Below, in pieces: positions 54,136-63,470 of a stretch of 64,000 nt of DNA. The notes under the pieces were generated by a model that did not search any database, had not been told where the DNA came from, and saw only the letters and a program-made list of their open reading frames with translations. The stretch's first letter is position 1, and each line of letters opens with the position of its first letter. The stretch comes from Nitrosomonas sp. (lineage in GTDB: Bacteria; Pseudomonadota; Gammaproteobacteria; Burkholderiales; Nitrosomonadaceae). The stretch spans positions 1-64,000 of the forward strand of contig JAMXAG010000011.1 in assembly GCA_024281675.1 (NCBI GenBank), in the 5' to 3' direction. The position numbers and the translations under genes are program-made.

Positions 54136-55056
54136 TCAGATCGTTCCACCATTCTCGAGCCATTTGCGGCAATCTGCGGTCAACACACGCCCACAAGCGG
54201 TGTCATAGAACGTCAGCTCATCATCAGAGAGTACATCGCGCCAACGATTATTGATGCCTTTGTGCATAAAAGTCTCCGCTCCCCCCTTCCAGAATTGACC
54301 GCCCCCGGGCGCATACAGTTCGCCTTGTCGTTTCATTTCTGCAAAGGAAATCGCTTTGATGATTCCATCCCAAGCGTTCCCTGGCACCTCAATTTCCAAA
54401 AATGTGGCAATGCGGCGAACTTCACGCTCAGTATCTGCGAGCATGTCGGTATAGTGGAACAACTGAATGTTAGGCAAGTGGCGAAAATTCCACCAGGATT
54501 GAACATTCGCAAGATGCGACCAATATGGCCAACCGTCGGCTTCCCACGCAAACGAGCCACGGGTTATCCAATTCCGCCAGAAGGTATGGACATCATCCGG
54601 CGGTTGCGGAAGCTCATCTCCCATGCGCCCAGGCAGCATATTTAGAAGCATCAGCATCTCTTCCTTCATACCGGTGTAGTGATTCCACAACGACATGAAA
54701 ACATCGCGAGCATCGCGAGCGATATAGAGATATTTGACCTTTTCATTATAGGGCAAGCCATCGAGCGGCAGATGCGTCTTGATAAAACGGCGATGCTGCT
54801 GCGACCGCAAATTATTCAGAACCACTTCGAGCGGAACAATCCGCATGTCCAGCCAAGGAGACATTTGCGCTGGCGGAGCTGGGAAATTCCCATCTGGAAA
54901 TAGCAAATGCGCAACAATCGCTTGCGTCCAGGTTGTACCTGCCTTGTACGACGTTGCAATGACGATATCATCTCCGCGCGATTCGAGATAATCCCAACGC
55001 GTACTGTCGAAGTGATGGTTCTGATAGATATGTGTGCGTTGCGGTAAATTTTGCAT
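54136..55056 (-). CDS. Sulfotransferase, PAPS-dependent
   Basis: 306 residues, the length of cytosolic sulfotransferases. The PAPS 5'-phosphosulfate loop is visible as IVIATSYKAGTTWTQAIVAH near residue 32, the 3'-phosphate region as KYLYIARDARDVFMSLWNHY, and the C-terminal GxxGxWK-like motif as MHKGINNRWRDVLSDDE. It transfers sulfate to an alcohol or amine acceptor; the acceptor is unknown. The lone gene is unlinked to any sulfate-activation gene here. Confidence 0.87.
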   Translation of the reverse strand: MQNLPQRTHIYQNHHFDSTRWDYLESRGDDIVIATSYKAGTTWTQAIVAHLLFPDGNFPAPPAQMSPWLDMRIVPLEVVLNNLRSQQHRRFIKTHLPLDGLPYNEKVKYLYIARDARDVFMSLWNHYTGMKEEMLMLLNMLPGRMGDELPQPPDDVHTFWRNWITRGSFAWEADGWPYWSHLANVQSWWNFRHLPNIQLFHYTDMLADTEREVRRIATFLEIEVPGNAWDGIIKAISFAEMKRQGELYAPGGGQFWKGGAETFMHKGINNRWRDVLSDDELTFYDTACGRVLTADCRKWLENGGTI

Positions 55057-55237
55057 CTAAACGACCTTTAATTAAATATTGCCAAAATATAGAGATGCAC
55101 TCGATTTGACAAGCAATTGCGGTATACAGCTAAAATAGTAGGTGCAAGTCTGTAACGGTTTCAGTCACTTTGATACAGAATTCTTCATCATTTGTTAATG
55201 ATTGACATAGCGTTGACTCAGTCTCCCCCCTAAAAAA

Positions 55238-56626
55238 CTATATGCGTCTCCAAGTAGTACCTTGTGCGCTATCCTCAAGAACAATCCCCTTGTCGAGCAA
55301 CCGCTTACGAACATTATCCGCATTGGAATAGCGTTTCTCTGCACGTGCGGAAACACGCTCGCGAATTAATTGTTCTATTTCATCTTCGGTTAATACATTT
55401 GAATCATTACCAGCTGGTCTATTTTGTAGGTAATCCTGTGGGTTCTGCTGTAACAGCCCTAACAAACCACCTAGCGATTTTAATAAGGTTGCAAGTTCCT
55501 TCGAGCCACTTTTATTGATTTCACTCGTCAATTCAAATAACACCGCTATCGCTTCCGGTGTATTGAAATCGTCCTCCATAGCGATCCTGAACCTTTCTGC
55601 ATAAACACTATTCCAGTCAATCGCTGATGAGTTGATATTAATAGAGCCAACTTCTTTGAGTGCTATATATAAACGATCCAAAGCCAGCTTGGTATCTTTC
55701 AAATGCTGATCGGAATAATTCAATGGGCTGCGATAGTGCGCGCGCAATATAAAAAAACGCACGACTTCTGGTTGATAGTAATTAAGAATTTCCCGGACAG
55801 TAAAGAAATTTCCCAATGACTTTGACATTTTTTCATTATCAACACGTACAAAGCCGTTATGCATCCAATAATTTACAAAGGGATGATCATTCGCCCCTTC
55901 ACTCTGTGCGATTTCATTCTCATGATGCGGAAATTGCAAATCTTGGCCGCCTCCATGGATATCGAATTGAACACCCAACAGTTGACCGCTCATCGCTGAG
56001 CATTCAATATGCCAACCCGGCCTTCCCCTTCCCCACGGCGAATTCCAAAAAGGCTCACCAGGTTTGGCTGATTTCCATAAAACAAAATCCAACGGATCTT
56101 TTTTACTGGAGTCGATTTCAACTCGCTCTCCTGCACGTAAATCCTCAAGTGATTTTCCAGACAATTTACCGTAATTGGGGAAATGATGGACTGAATAATA
56201 TACGTCGCCATTGACTGCATGGTAAGCCAAATTTTTTTCAACCAACATACTGATCATCTGAATCATAGATTCAATATAAGCAGTCGCACGTGGCTCATGC
56301 GTAGGTTGCAACACGCCTAAAGCGGCTGCATCCTGATTCATGGCTTGAATATAACGATCGGTTAAGGCTTCAATTGATTCTTGATTGTCTTGTGCACGCT
56401 TAATAATCTTATCGTCTACATCAGTAATATTGCGAACATAATTCACCTCAAATCCGTTGATTTTTAACCAACGAATCACCATATCGAATACGACTAGAAC
56501 CCTCGCATGCCCCAGATGACAATAATCATAAACTGTCATACCGCAGACATAAATTTTTACTTCCCCTGGTACCAATGGAACAAATTCTTGTTTTTCTCGA
56601 GCAATTGAGTTGAAAATTTTGAGCAT
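55238..56626 (-). CDS. cysS: Cysteinyl-tRNA synthetase
   Basis: About 462 residues. Class I motif HIGH is CHLGHAR near residue 32 with the zinc Cys in [20 protein letters not shown] appears as [25 protein letters not shown] and [10 protein letters not shown] carry the other zinc ligands. The C-terminus ([20 protein letters not shown]) is the anticodon/ALC domain. The start [17 protein letters not shown] fits the family; a longer frame adds 19 residues without homologous sequence. Confidence 0.95.
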   Translation of the reverse strand: MLKIFNSIAREKQEFVPLVPGEVKIYVCGMTVYDYCHLGHARVLVVFDMVIRWLKINGFEVNYVRNITDVDDKIIKRAQDNQESIEALTDRYIQAMNQDAAALGVLQPTHEPRATAYIESMIQMISMLVEKNLAYHAVNGDVYYSVHHFPNYGKLSGKSLEDLRAGERVEIDSSKKDPLDFVLWKSAKPGEPFWNSPWGRGRPGWHIECSAMSGQLLGVQFDIHGGGQDLQFPHHENEIAQSEGANDHPFVNYWMHNGFVRVDNEKMSKSLGNFFTVREILNYYQPEVVRFFILRAHYRSPLNYSDQHLKDTKLALDRLYIALKEVGSININSSAIDWNSVYAERFRIAMEDDFNTPEAIAVLFELTSEINKSGSKELATLLKSLGGLLGLLQQNPQDYLQNRPAGNDSNVLTEDEIEQLIRERVSARAEKRYSNADNVRKRLLDKGIVLEDSAQGTTWRRI

Positions 56627-56808
56627 AAAAAATAAGCGGATTAATTGTAGAATTGCGTTACTTCTTGGTAAAATTCTAGACATTCTGGGCTAAATCAGCG
56701 AAACTCGCGCAGTATAAGTATAGCATACCGCCGGAATTGAAGCTTTCACCACCTTTATAACCTTATAACCGATAACCTTAGGCAACTCTTCTCTTAACAG
56801 GAAAAAAT

Positions 56809-57405
56809 ATGTATAACCGCCTTAGTCTGTTTGTGCTGCTTTTCTCTTTCCTATTCTTATCATCGAATGGCCATGCAGAAAATGTCACTGTAGAAATAAA
56901 AACCAGTTTGGGAAATGTCATCATCGAGCTCCATTCCGATAAAGCGCCAAAAACAGTAGCAAATTTCCTACAATATGTTGACGATGGCTTTTACAAAAAT
57001 ACAGTTTTTCATCGTGTCATTCCAAACTTCATGGTGCAAGGTGGTGGTTTTGATACCGACTTGAACCAAAAACCTACACGCTCTCCGATACCAATCGAAT
57101 CTGATACTGGTTTAAAAAATGACATCGGAACGATAGCCATGGCGCGTACTTCTGACCCCAATTCGGCCACTGCACAATTTTTCATCAATGTTGCCAAAAA
57201 TGATTTTTTGAATTTCAACGCACCTAATGCCAGTGGCTATGGCTACGCTGTTTTTGGTAAAGTGATCAAGGGTATGGAGGTTGTGAATAAAATCGCTTCG
57301 ACACCGACAGGCTCTTCTGGTCCATTTTCAAGAGATGTCCCTAAAACCAATATTATCATTCAAGATATTACTCGTATCTCGAGTTCTGAAAAGACTCATC
57401 AATAA
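56809..57405 (+). CDS. ppiA: Periplasmic cyclophilin (peptidyl-prolyl isomerase A type)
   Basis: 198 residues with a signal peptide (YNRLSLFVLLFSFLFLSSNG). The cyclophilin domain shows VANFLQYVDDGFYKNTVFHR with the catalytic Arg in FHRVIPNFMVQGGG, MARTSDPNSATAQFFINVA, and AVFGKVIKGMEVVNKI. It isomerises proline bonds in exported proteins. It lies 35 bp upstream of a cytoplasmic paralogue, and the two probably share a transcript. Confidence 0.93.
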   Translation: MYNRLSLFVLLFSFLFLSSNGHAENVTVEIKTSLGNVIIELHSDKAPKTVANFLQYVDDGFYKNTVFHRVIPNFMVQGGGFDTDLNQKPTRSPIPIESDTGLKNDIGTIAMARTSDPNSATAQFFINVAKNDFLNFNAPNASGYGYAVFGKVIKGMEVVNKIASTPTGSSGPFSRDVPKTNIIIQDITRISSSEKTHQ

Positions 57406-57439
57406 TTCAATACCGAACTGTATCAATTAAGGAAGCATT

Positions 57440-57931
57440 ATGGTCAAGCTACATACTAACTTTGGCATCATCACTCTGGAACTAGATCAAGAAAAAGCCC
57501 CTGTAACAGTGGAAAATTTCTTACACTATGTCAATAGTGGGTTCTACGATAATACGATATTCCATCGTGTCATCGACGATTTCATGATTCAAGGTGGTGG
57601 ATTAGAGTCCGACATGAAACAAAAAAACACACAGGCACCGATTCAAAATGAAGCAGCGAATGGGCTTAAAAATGATGCTTACACCATTGCCATGGCACGA
57701 ACTGCTGATGTTCATTCAGCTACCTCGCAATTTTTTATCAATGTAGCCAATAACGGTTTTTTGAACTATCAATCTGCAACACCACAAGGCTTTGGTTATT
57801 GCGTTTTTGGCAAAGTTATTGAAGGTCAGGATGTTGTCGATAAAATCAAGAAAGTAAAGACAGGAAACGCTGCCGGACACCAAAATGTACCGGTTGAAGA
57901 TGTCATTATCGAAAAAGCAGAAGTCGCATAA
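57440..57931 (+). CDS. ppiB: Cytoplasmic cyclophilin (peptidyl-prolyl isomerase B type)
   Basis: 163 residues with no signal peptide, beginning [20 protein letters not shown]. The core is [55 protein letters not shown] and [18 protein letters not shown]. Clearly a duplicate of the preceding periplasmic gene with the signal lost (or the reverse); most proteobacteria keep the two at separate or similarly adjacent loci. Confidence 0.93.
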   Translation: MVKLHTNFGIITLELDQEKAPVTVENFLHYVNSGFYDNTIFHRVIDDFMIQGGGLESDMKQKNTQAPIQNEAANGLKNDAYTIAMARTADVHSATSQFFINVANNGFLNYQSATPQGFGYCVFGKVIEGQDVVDKIKKVKTGNAAGHQNVPVEDVIIEKAEVA

Positions 57932-58100
57932 CGAGAATAAGCCTTTCAGGTGATTGACACTATAGAGAAAAATCTGCAGCAATGCATGAACAATTGATGC
58001 AATAAAAAGGATGAGGCAGTCTACAAACTCCAAGCACTGATTAATTGTCCCTAAAAAATCCTATTTATTGCCATCTTCTTTTGCTAAAAGGAGAATCGAC

Positions 58101-58493
58101 ATGGATAAACTAGGGCTTCCGATTGTTTTACTGGCAGCTTTATGGGGCGCTGTAAACACTACGCTGAGTTTCTTTCAGATCATCAACGCTCGTCGCGACA
58201 TGATGTTTGAGATGATTGATAAATGTGGGTATTGCACTGAACAAACACTGGGTCCGATCGAAATCTACCTAACCAATCTTCTCCCACTTTCCATCGGAAA
58301 CATTATCTTTCTTAGTTTAATTAGTTACGTGATTTTATCAATTCCACGTCACATGAAAATTGAAGATGACGTGGAAGCCAAACGGCTGAAATCAGCCTGC
58401 TTAGCGATTGCAATACTTCCTATCTTTGGAGCGCTGTCTTTTGCTGTTGGCGGGATATTTGATATGGTCATGCTGATTCGATCTTTGAAATGA
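58101..58493 (+). CDS. Four-helix membrane protein of unknown function
   Basis: About 130 residues, starting MDKLGLPIVLLAALWG after AAAAGGAGAATCGAC. Hydrophobic segments at about 4-26, 58-85 and 98-125 (PLSIGNIIFLSLISYVILSI, ACLAIAILPIFGALSFAVGG). An internal CGYCTE with two Cys is in the presumed loop after helix 1. Family not recognised. The stop overlaps the next gene by 4 bp (ATGA), so it belongs to the same operon as the hydrolase. Confidence 0.7.
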   Translation: MDKLGLPIVLLAALWGAVNTTLSFFQIINARRDMMFEMIDKCGYCTEQTLGPIEIYLTNLLPLSIGNIIFLSLISYVILSIPRHMKIEDDVEAKRLKSACLAIAILPIFGALSFAVGGIFDMVMLIRSLK

Positions 58494-59449
58494 TCAATAA
58501 TCTCCTCACAAGAACGATTATTTTTACAGCACTATCTGGATTTCTAAGCTTGAGTGGCTGTGCAGTCATGGATAAAAGCACTCCGGGTTGGTCGCAGTAT
58601 CGTAATCTAGATAGAGTAAATGAATTGCAATTAGCCTCCAGTAGTGTCGGCAAAGGAGACCCTGTTTTGCTCATCCACGGCTTTGGTGCCAGCAGCTATA
58701 GTTGGCGATATGTTATTGAGCCACTTGCACAAAAGTACCGTGTCATTACCATTGATCTAAAAGGCTTTGGCGAATCGCCGAAACCACGTGATGATCAATA
58801 TTCCGTTTATGAACAAGCCAGGCTGGTACGGAATTTTATTCTTGAAAACAAACTGAAAAATCTTCACATCATTGGGCATTCCTATGGCGGCGGAGTAGCG
58901 CTAGCGACATCTATCTATCTATCCACATCGCACCCGGATCTGCAAAAAAGCCTGATATTAATGGACAGCATTGCCTATCCGCAAGATCTTCCAGGTTTCG
59001 TCAAAATATTGGCTACGCCGATACTGGGATCACTTATTATCTACACTATCCCTAACACCTTTCAGGTAAGAAACTTACTGAAGAAAGTGTATTTCAATGA
59101 CGATCTGATTTCACAAAATGCCGTTGACCACTACGCCGATAATTTGAGCAAACCCAATGCCAAATACGCGACACTCACCAGCGTGCGGCAGATGCTACCA
59201 GCGGATTTGCAACAATTCTCAGAAAATTATGCCAACTTAACTATCCCTACCCTAATTATTTGGAGCAAAGAGGACGAAATTGTGCCCTTAGCCGTTGGCG
59301 AGCGCCTCCATAAAAATTTACCCAACTCAAAATTGATCATCCTCAATAACGTTGGCCACGCCGTCCAAGAGGAAGAACCATCACTGCTATTACCCTACTT
59401 ACAGCAATTTCTGGATATGGAAAAACATCACACCACACTCAGGCAATAA
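58490..59449 (+). CDS. Alpha/beta-hydrolase lipoprotein
   Basis: 319 residues. N-terminal segment IIFTALSGFLSLSGC ends in lipobox LSGC, so it is probably a lipoprotein. The alpha/beta-hydrolase fold shows PVLLIHGFGASSYSWRYVIE (oxyanion HGF), nucleophile Ser in HIIGHSYGGG, acid Asp in IWSKEDEIVP and His in NVGHAVQEEEP. The closest general type is haloalkane-dehalogenase/esterase-like; the substrate is unknown. It overlaps the membrane-protein gene by 4 bp. Confidence 0.83.
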   Translation: MINNLLTRTIIFTALSGFLSLSGCAVMDKSTPGWSQYRNLDRVNELQLASSSVGKGDPVLLIHGFGASSYSWRYVIEPLAQKYRVITIDLKGFGESPKPRDDQYSVYEQARLVRNFILENKLKNLHIIGHSYGGGVALATSIYLSTSHPDLQKSLILMDSIAYPQDLPGFVKILATPILGSLIIYTIPNTFQVRNLLKKVYFNDDLISQNAVDHYADNLSKPNAKYATLTSVRQMLPADLQQFSENYANLTIPTLIIWSKEDEIVPLAVGERLHKNLPNSKLIILNNVGHAVQEEEPSLLLPYLQQFLDMEKHHTTLRQ

Positions 59450-59696
59450 ACATATCCGTGTAACAAAAGATACGAAAAAATCAAAAGCCCTACTAAAGCA
59501 TAACTATCTTAAATATACACTTAAGCACGTGCGGCAATATTTGCCGAGCTGACTTTTCATCTACTAAAAAGAATCACGCAAAAAAAGCTCCAACGCTATC
59601 AATATGGATCTTTGCTATAGATGGCATGATCATTGCTATCAACATTTACAGCAATCTATTAATAAATCTGCAGTGCTCTAACATTCAGGAGTCTAT

Positions 59697-60662
59697 ATGC
59701 AAAATAAATTTGAGAGCTTGGAGCTCGGTCAATTCATTCCCTTGCATTACCATCACAATATGTTGAATGACAATAATCGAATGAAAGGCTTTAAAGAAGC
59801 GATTAATTTGGTGGTAAAACCCGGTGCTAAGGTTCTCGAGCTAGGCGGCGGTACTGGCGTACAATCTTTTTTCGCCGCACAAAAAGCACAAAAGGTTTAT
59901 TGTGTCGAACGTAACCCAGAGCTGGTAAGTGCTGCACGCAGTTTTCTCGCGAGAAATATCAATGGAGATAAAATCGAAGTTATTCAGGCTGATGCACTGT
60001 ATTATTTGCCGCCGGAGCCTGTCGATGTGGTGATCTGTGAAATGCTTCACACGGGTTTGTTACGCGAAAAGCAGATGTCTGTTATTGATTCATTTAAAAA
60101 ACGTTACTTAGAGAAATTTGACGGCCCATTGCCTGTCTTTGTACCAGAGGCGAGTATTCAAGCCATTCAACCGATAGAACAAAACTTCCACTTTGAGGAT
60201 TTCTACGCACCCACCATATTATTTCAAGATCCTTATGCAACCCACGAAAGAAGTAAAAGCCTTGGGGATCCTGAAGTATTCCAATTGCTATCGTATGCTG
60301 ATCCATTTAATCAAATCTGCCATTGGGATGGGGAAATCATCATGGCTGAGAACGGTCAACTCAATGCACTAAGACTCATTACTAGGAATATACTCGCTGT
60401 TAATATGCTGACCTATAGCACCATAGATTGGCATACCCAGTACATTATTTTTCCACTATCCGTACCGCTTACGGTAACCAAAGGTGATCATATTTCAATA
60501 CGTTTTAGTTATCAAGGCGGAGCTCCTCTGAATGCACTATCAGATTCACTACAAGTTTGTTTCGTAAACAAACTTGCTTCAGTATTGCAGTCAGCGTCAG
60601 AGACTCTGCATTGTTCGTCGAATTTGCAGTCAGAAATTGCTGAAACAGCCAATATATTGTAA
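59697..60662 (+). CDS. Methyltransferase resembling protein arginine methyltransferases
   Basis: 321 residues. Motif I VLELGGGTG at 46-54, acidic post-I VYCVERNPEL, and VVICEMLHTGLLREKQM at 111-127 with two Glu (115 and 124) nine apart, like the double-E loop of type I PRMTs. The second half is a beta-rich domain with STIDWHTQYIIFPLSVPLTV at 241-260 and KGDHISIRF, reminiscent of the PRMT THW loop and barrel (consensus THW). The N-terminal helix FIPLHYHHNMLNDNNRMKGF is a PRMT-like binding segment. The acceptor is unproven; small-molecule targets are also possible. It is preceded by about 250 bp of non-coding DNA. Confidence 0.7.
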   Translation: MQNKFESLELGQFIPLHYHHNMLNDNNRMKGFKEAINLVVKPGAKVLELGGGTGVQSFFAAQKAQKVYCVERNPELVSAARSFLARNINGDKIEVIQADALYYLPPEPVDVVICEMLHTGLLREKQMSVIDSFKKRYLEKFDGPLPVFVPEASIQAIQPIEQNFHFEDFYAPTILFQDPYATHERSKSLGDPEVFQLLSYADPFNQICHWDGEIIMAENGQLNALRLITRNILAVNMLTYSTIDWHTQYIIFPLSVPLTVTKGDHISIRFSYQGGAPLNALSDSLQVCFVNKLASVLQSASETLHCSSNLQSEIAETANIL

Positions 60663-60689
60663 TAACTGAACCCGCAGAAAGTATCACTT

Positions 60690-60722
60690 TCTCCATGAAC
60701 TGCCTAGAGTGGCTCATGGAGA
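60690..60722. terminator. Hairpin between converging methyltransferase and dehydrogenase genes
   Basis: Arms TCTCCATGA (60690-60698) and TCATGGAGA (60714-60722) form a 9-bp stem, with an inner GCC/GGC pairing. It is in the right place for a bidirectional terminator, though there is no long U-run. Confidence 0.6.
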
Positions 60723-60799
60723 TTCTCTTCCCATCAACACTTCACCAAAATTCTCATCCTTTGCGGCGTTAAATACAGTAATTTGTTAGAGAATGATTT

Positions 60800-61819
60800 T
60801 TATTTTTTCCTGACTACTTGTATGAATTGATCAGAAACCTCATTGGGACAATGCTTACCTTGCTCAAGATCCGTAAGATTTGATAATGTTGTCATTGCAA
60901 TATTTTCTAAAGCAGTGATGGTAAAAAAAGCTTGGTGTCCAGTGATCAGAACATTTGGGAATGTTAATAACCGCGCAAAAATATCATCCTCTAGAATTTT
61001 GTCTGAAACATCTTCAAAAAATAAGTCACCCTCTTCTTCATATACATCAAGCCCCAAATATCCAATTTTTCCGGATTTCAAATTCTTTATTACCGCCACA
61101 GTATCAATAAGCGCGCCTCTGCTCGTATTAATCAGCATAACGTTTGGTTTCATATACGTTAGCGCCTTGTCATCAATTAAATGGTAGGTTTCGGGTGTCA
61201 GTGGGCAGTGCAAGCTAATAATATCTGATTGTCGCAGGAGGTTCTCTAAATCGGTATATTTAACTCCATATGTCGCACAACACTCATTTGGGCAAGGATC
61301 ATAAGCGAGTACCGTGCAACCAAAACCAGACATGATCTTGCAAAAAACCGATCCAATTTTTCCTGTGCCAATGACTCCAATTATTTTGGTATTCAAATTA
61401 AAACCCAGCAAACCTTCTAATAGGAAATTATTCTCTCTTACCCGATTGTATGCTCGATAAATTTTTCTGTTTAAAGCCAGTATTAATGCAACGGCATGTT
61501 CTGCGACTCCATGCGGCGAATATTCCGGAACGCGAACCACTGTAATATTCAATGAAGCAGCAACACTCAGGTCTACATTATTAAAGCCAGCACAACGAAG
61601 TGCAATGATGGTTATTCCCAAATCAGATAATTTTCTGAGGCAATTCTCGTCGATCTCATCATTCACAAAAACACAAACCGCTTCGAATCCTTTTGCCAAT
61701 GGTGCTATTGTCACATTCAGATGTACATCAAAATAAGTCAAATCATGATTAAATTCGTTGTTGGCTTGATCCAAGTATTTCCTGTCATATGACTTAGCTC
61801 CAAATATTGCAACTTTCAT
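60800..61819 (-). CDS. ldhA: D-2-hydroxyacid dehydrogenase (D-lactate dehydrogenase type)
   Basis: 339 residues in the LdhA subgroup. ALRCAGFNNVDLSVAASLNI contains the substrate Arg region, VVRVPEYSPHGVAEHAVALI and the Rossmann GVIGTGKIGSVFCKI follow, then LHCPLTPETYHLIDDKAL and MLINTSRGALIDTVAVIKNL with catalytic Arg, Glu (DVYEEEGDLF) and His (TGHQAFFT). It reduces pyruvate to D-lactate with NADH. Useful in oxygen-limited metabolism; the neighbours give no further clue. Confidence 0.9.
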   Translation of the reverse strand: MKVAIFGAKSYDRKYLDQANNEFNHDLTYFDVHLNVTIAPLAKGFEAVCVFVNDEIDENCLRKLSDLGITIIALRCAGFNNVDLSVAASLNITVVRVPEYSPHGVAEHAVALILALNRKIYRAYNRVRENNFLLEGLLGFNLNTKIIGVIGTGKIGSVFCKIMSGFGCTVLAYDPCPNECCATYGVKYTDLENLLRQSDIISLHCPLTPETYHLIDDKALTYMKPNVMLINTSRGALIDTVAVIKNLKSGKIGYLGLDVYEEEGDLFFEDVSDKILEDDIFARLLTFPNVLITGHQAFFTITALENIAMTTLSNLTDLEQGKHCPNEVSDQFIQVVRKK

Positions 61820-62024
61820 CGATGTATATCCCCTATCACCGTGTCTTATCGCTCGAGTAGCGATTAAAACCGCGCAAGATCCTATTAAAGAATAATCTCA
61901 ACTGTCGTTGCGTAATTCATAATACTCTCCGATTTCTCCTAGACTGTGTACGACACTTTAACGGATTACAATGACAGTGTTGTCTCAGTCTTGATATTGC
62001 GCCGCGATACTATGTTAATCTAAC

Positions 62025-62039
62025 TGCGGTTTAACCGCA
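62025..62039. promoter_or_regulatory. Perfect palindrome upstream of the OFA transporter
   Basis: TGCGGTTTAACCGCA is a perfect 7-bp inverted repeat around one central T, about 78 bp before the transporter start. It is of the size and symmetry of a dimeric repressor operator. No regulator gene is adjacent. Confidence 0.5.
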
Positions 62040-62116
62040 CGAACTCCTTATTTTAATAACACCCACCATGGCAAGAAAAAACATCAAACGAAAACCGAAA
62101 TGATGGAAAAAATGCA

Positions 62117-63376
62117 ATGACTGAACAAAACTTGAAACTATTTGGCGTAGTGGCAGAAAAAGGTAGGTGGCTACTAGTCATCATTGGACTATTGATCAAT
62201 GTTTGCCTTGGGTCTATTTACGCATTCAGTATTTTCAGAAAACCTTTGGAATCACTGTGGGAAATCACTTCGATCCAAAGCGGCTATCCATTCATGGTTT
62301 TTCTGGCGATATTCGCGATTACGATGCCGCTGGCAGGAAACCTGATGGCAAGATGGGGACCCAGAAAAACCACGATGCTAGGTGGCTTGCTGGTTGGAAC
62401 AGGGTGGATTGCTGCAAGCTTTTCTCCGAATATCACCATCCTAACTCTTTTATATGGAGTCATCGGTGGTGCTGGAGTCGGCATCGTCTACGGTTGTCCC
62501 ATTGCAGTCATTGCAAAATGGTTCCCACAAAAAAGCGGTTTAGCAATTGGTCTAACGGTCATGGGCTTTGGTGTATCTGCATTGGTAATGGCTCCGCTCA
62601 TGAAAATAATGATCGATCATCCGGGTATTGGAATACTTCAAACGTTTCTTTACTTAGGGATCGCACTGGGGATTGTAATCTTGCTCTTAGCACAGTTATT
62701 GAGTTTTCCACCAACAGGATGGATATCCGCAAGAACAAAATTGACTGTAGGAATTGCAACGACTGTCGCCTCAACCTCAGATCTTAACAGACAAGAAATG
62801 CTAAAGACCCGTCATTTCTATGCGCTATGGGCTACTTACACGATCGGTTGTCTATCTGGATTAATGGCTGTTGGAATAGCGTTCCCTGTTGGAACAGAAA
62901 TAGCTAAGCTGAATACAACCATGGCAGCACTCGCTGTTTCCTTATTTGCGGTATTTAATGGCCTGGGGCGACCACTATTTGGGGCCATGACCGATAAACT
63001 GAGCCCACAATATACCGTCATTATCTCATTTGCCATGATATTGAGTGTATCTCTACTGATGTCTTTTTTTGATCAGGGAAACACAATACTATACCTATTT
63101 ACATTCTGCATATTATGGATGTGTTTGGGAGGATGGCTTGCAATAGCACCCACATCGACCGGAATATTCTTTGGAAAGAAGCATTATGCACAGAATTACG
63201 GGTTGGTATTCACTGCATTCGGTGCTGGAGCCATCCTAGGAACACTGATATCCAGCAATATTAAAGATATCACTGGAAGCTATCTGGGTATGTTTCCGAT
63301 TCTAGCGGGACTAGCAATCCTTGGGATGATTATTGCTGCTTTTGGACTAAACCCCGTCAAGAGTAAAATCAACTGA
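62117..63376 (+). CDS. OFA-family MFS transporter (oxalate/formate antiporter-like)
   Basis: 419 residues with 12 helices. The OFA hallmark NVCLGSIYAFSIFRKPLE is in helix 1, then GNLMARWGPRKTTMLGGLLV, GVGIVYGCPIAVIAKWFPQK and GLGRPLFGAMTDKLS. OFA members exchange oxalate and formate or carry other carboxylates such as lactate or pyruvate; here it could pair with the neighbouring D-lactate dehydrogenase, which is transcribed divergently, but that is inference. A palindrome lies upstream. A tiny frame of 11 codons (from 62069) precedes it. Confidence 0.88.
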   Translation: MTEQNLKLFGVVAEKGRWLLVIIGLLINVCLGSIYAFSIFRKPLESLWEITSIQSGYPFMVFLAIFAITMPLAGNLMARWGPRKTTMLGGLLVGTGWIAASFSPNITILTLLYGVIGGAGVGIVYGCPIAVIAKWFPQKSGLAIGLTVMGFGVSALVMAPLMKIMIDHPGIGILQTFLYLGIALGIVILLLAQLLSFPPTGWISARTKLTVGIATTVASTSDLNRQEMLKTRHFYALWATYTIGCLSGLMAVGIAFPVGTEIAKLNTTMAALAVSLFAVFNGLGRPLFGAMTDKLSPQYTVIISFAMILSVSLLMSFFDQGNTILYLFTFCILWMCLGGWLAIAPTSTGIFFGKKHYAQNYGLVFTAFGAGAILGTLISSNIKDITGSYLGMFPILAGLAILGMIIAAFGLNPVKSKIN

Positions 63377-63470
63377 AGAATAGCCATGATATCAATATTT
63401 ATGATATTTCTAGACGGGGCCTTCAGGTGCGACTATATAAGTTTGGATATTTTTCCAGAACAAAATTTAC

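Noticed and set aside
62069..62104. Leader peptide of 11 codons before the OFA transporter
   Set aside because: No convincing ribosome-binding site and no regulatory codon pattern; mentioned only in the transporter entry.
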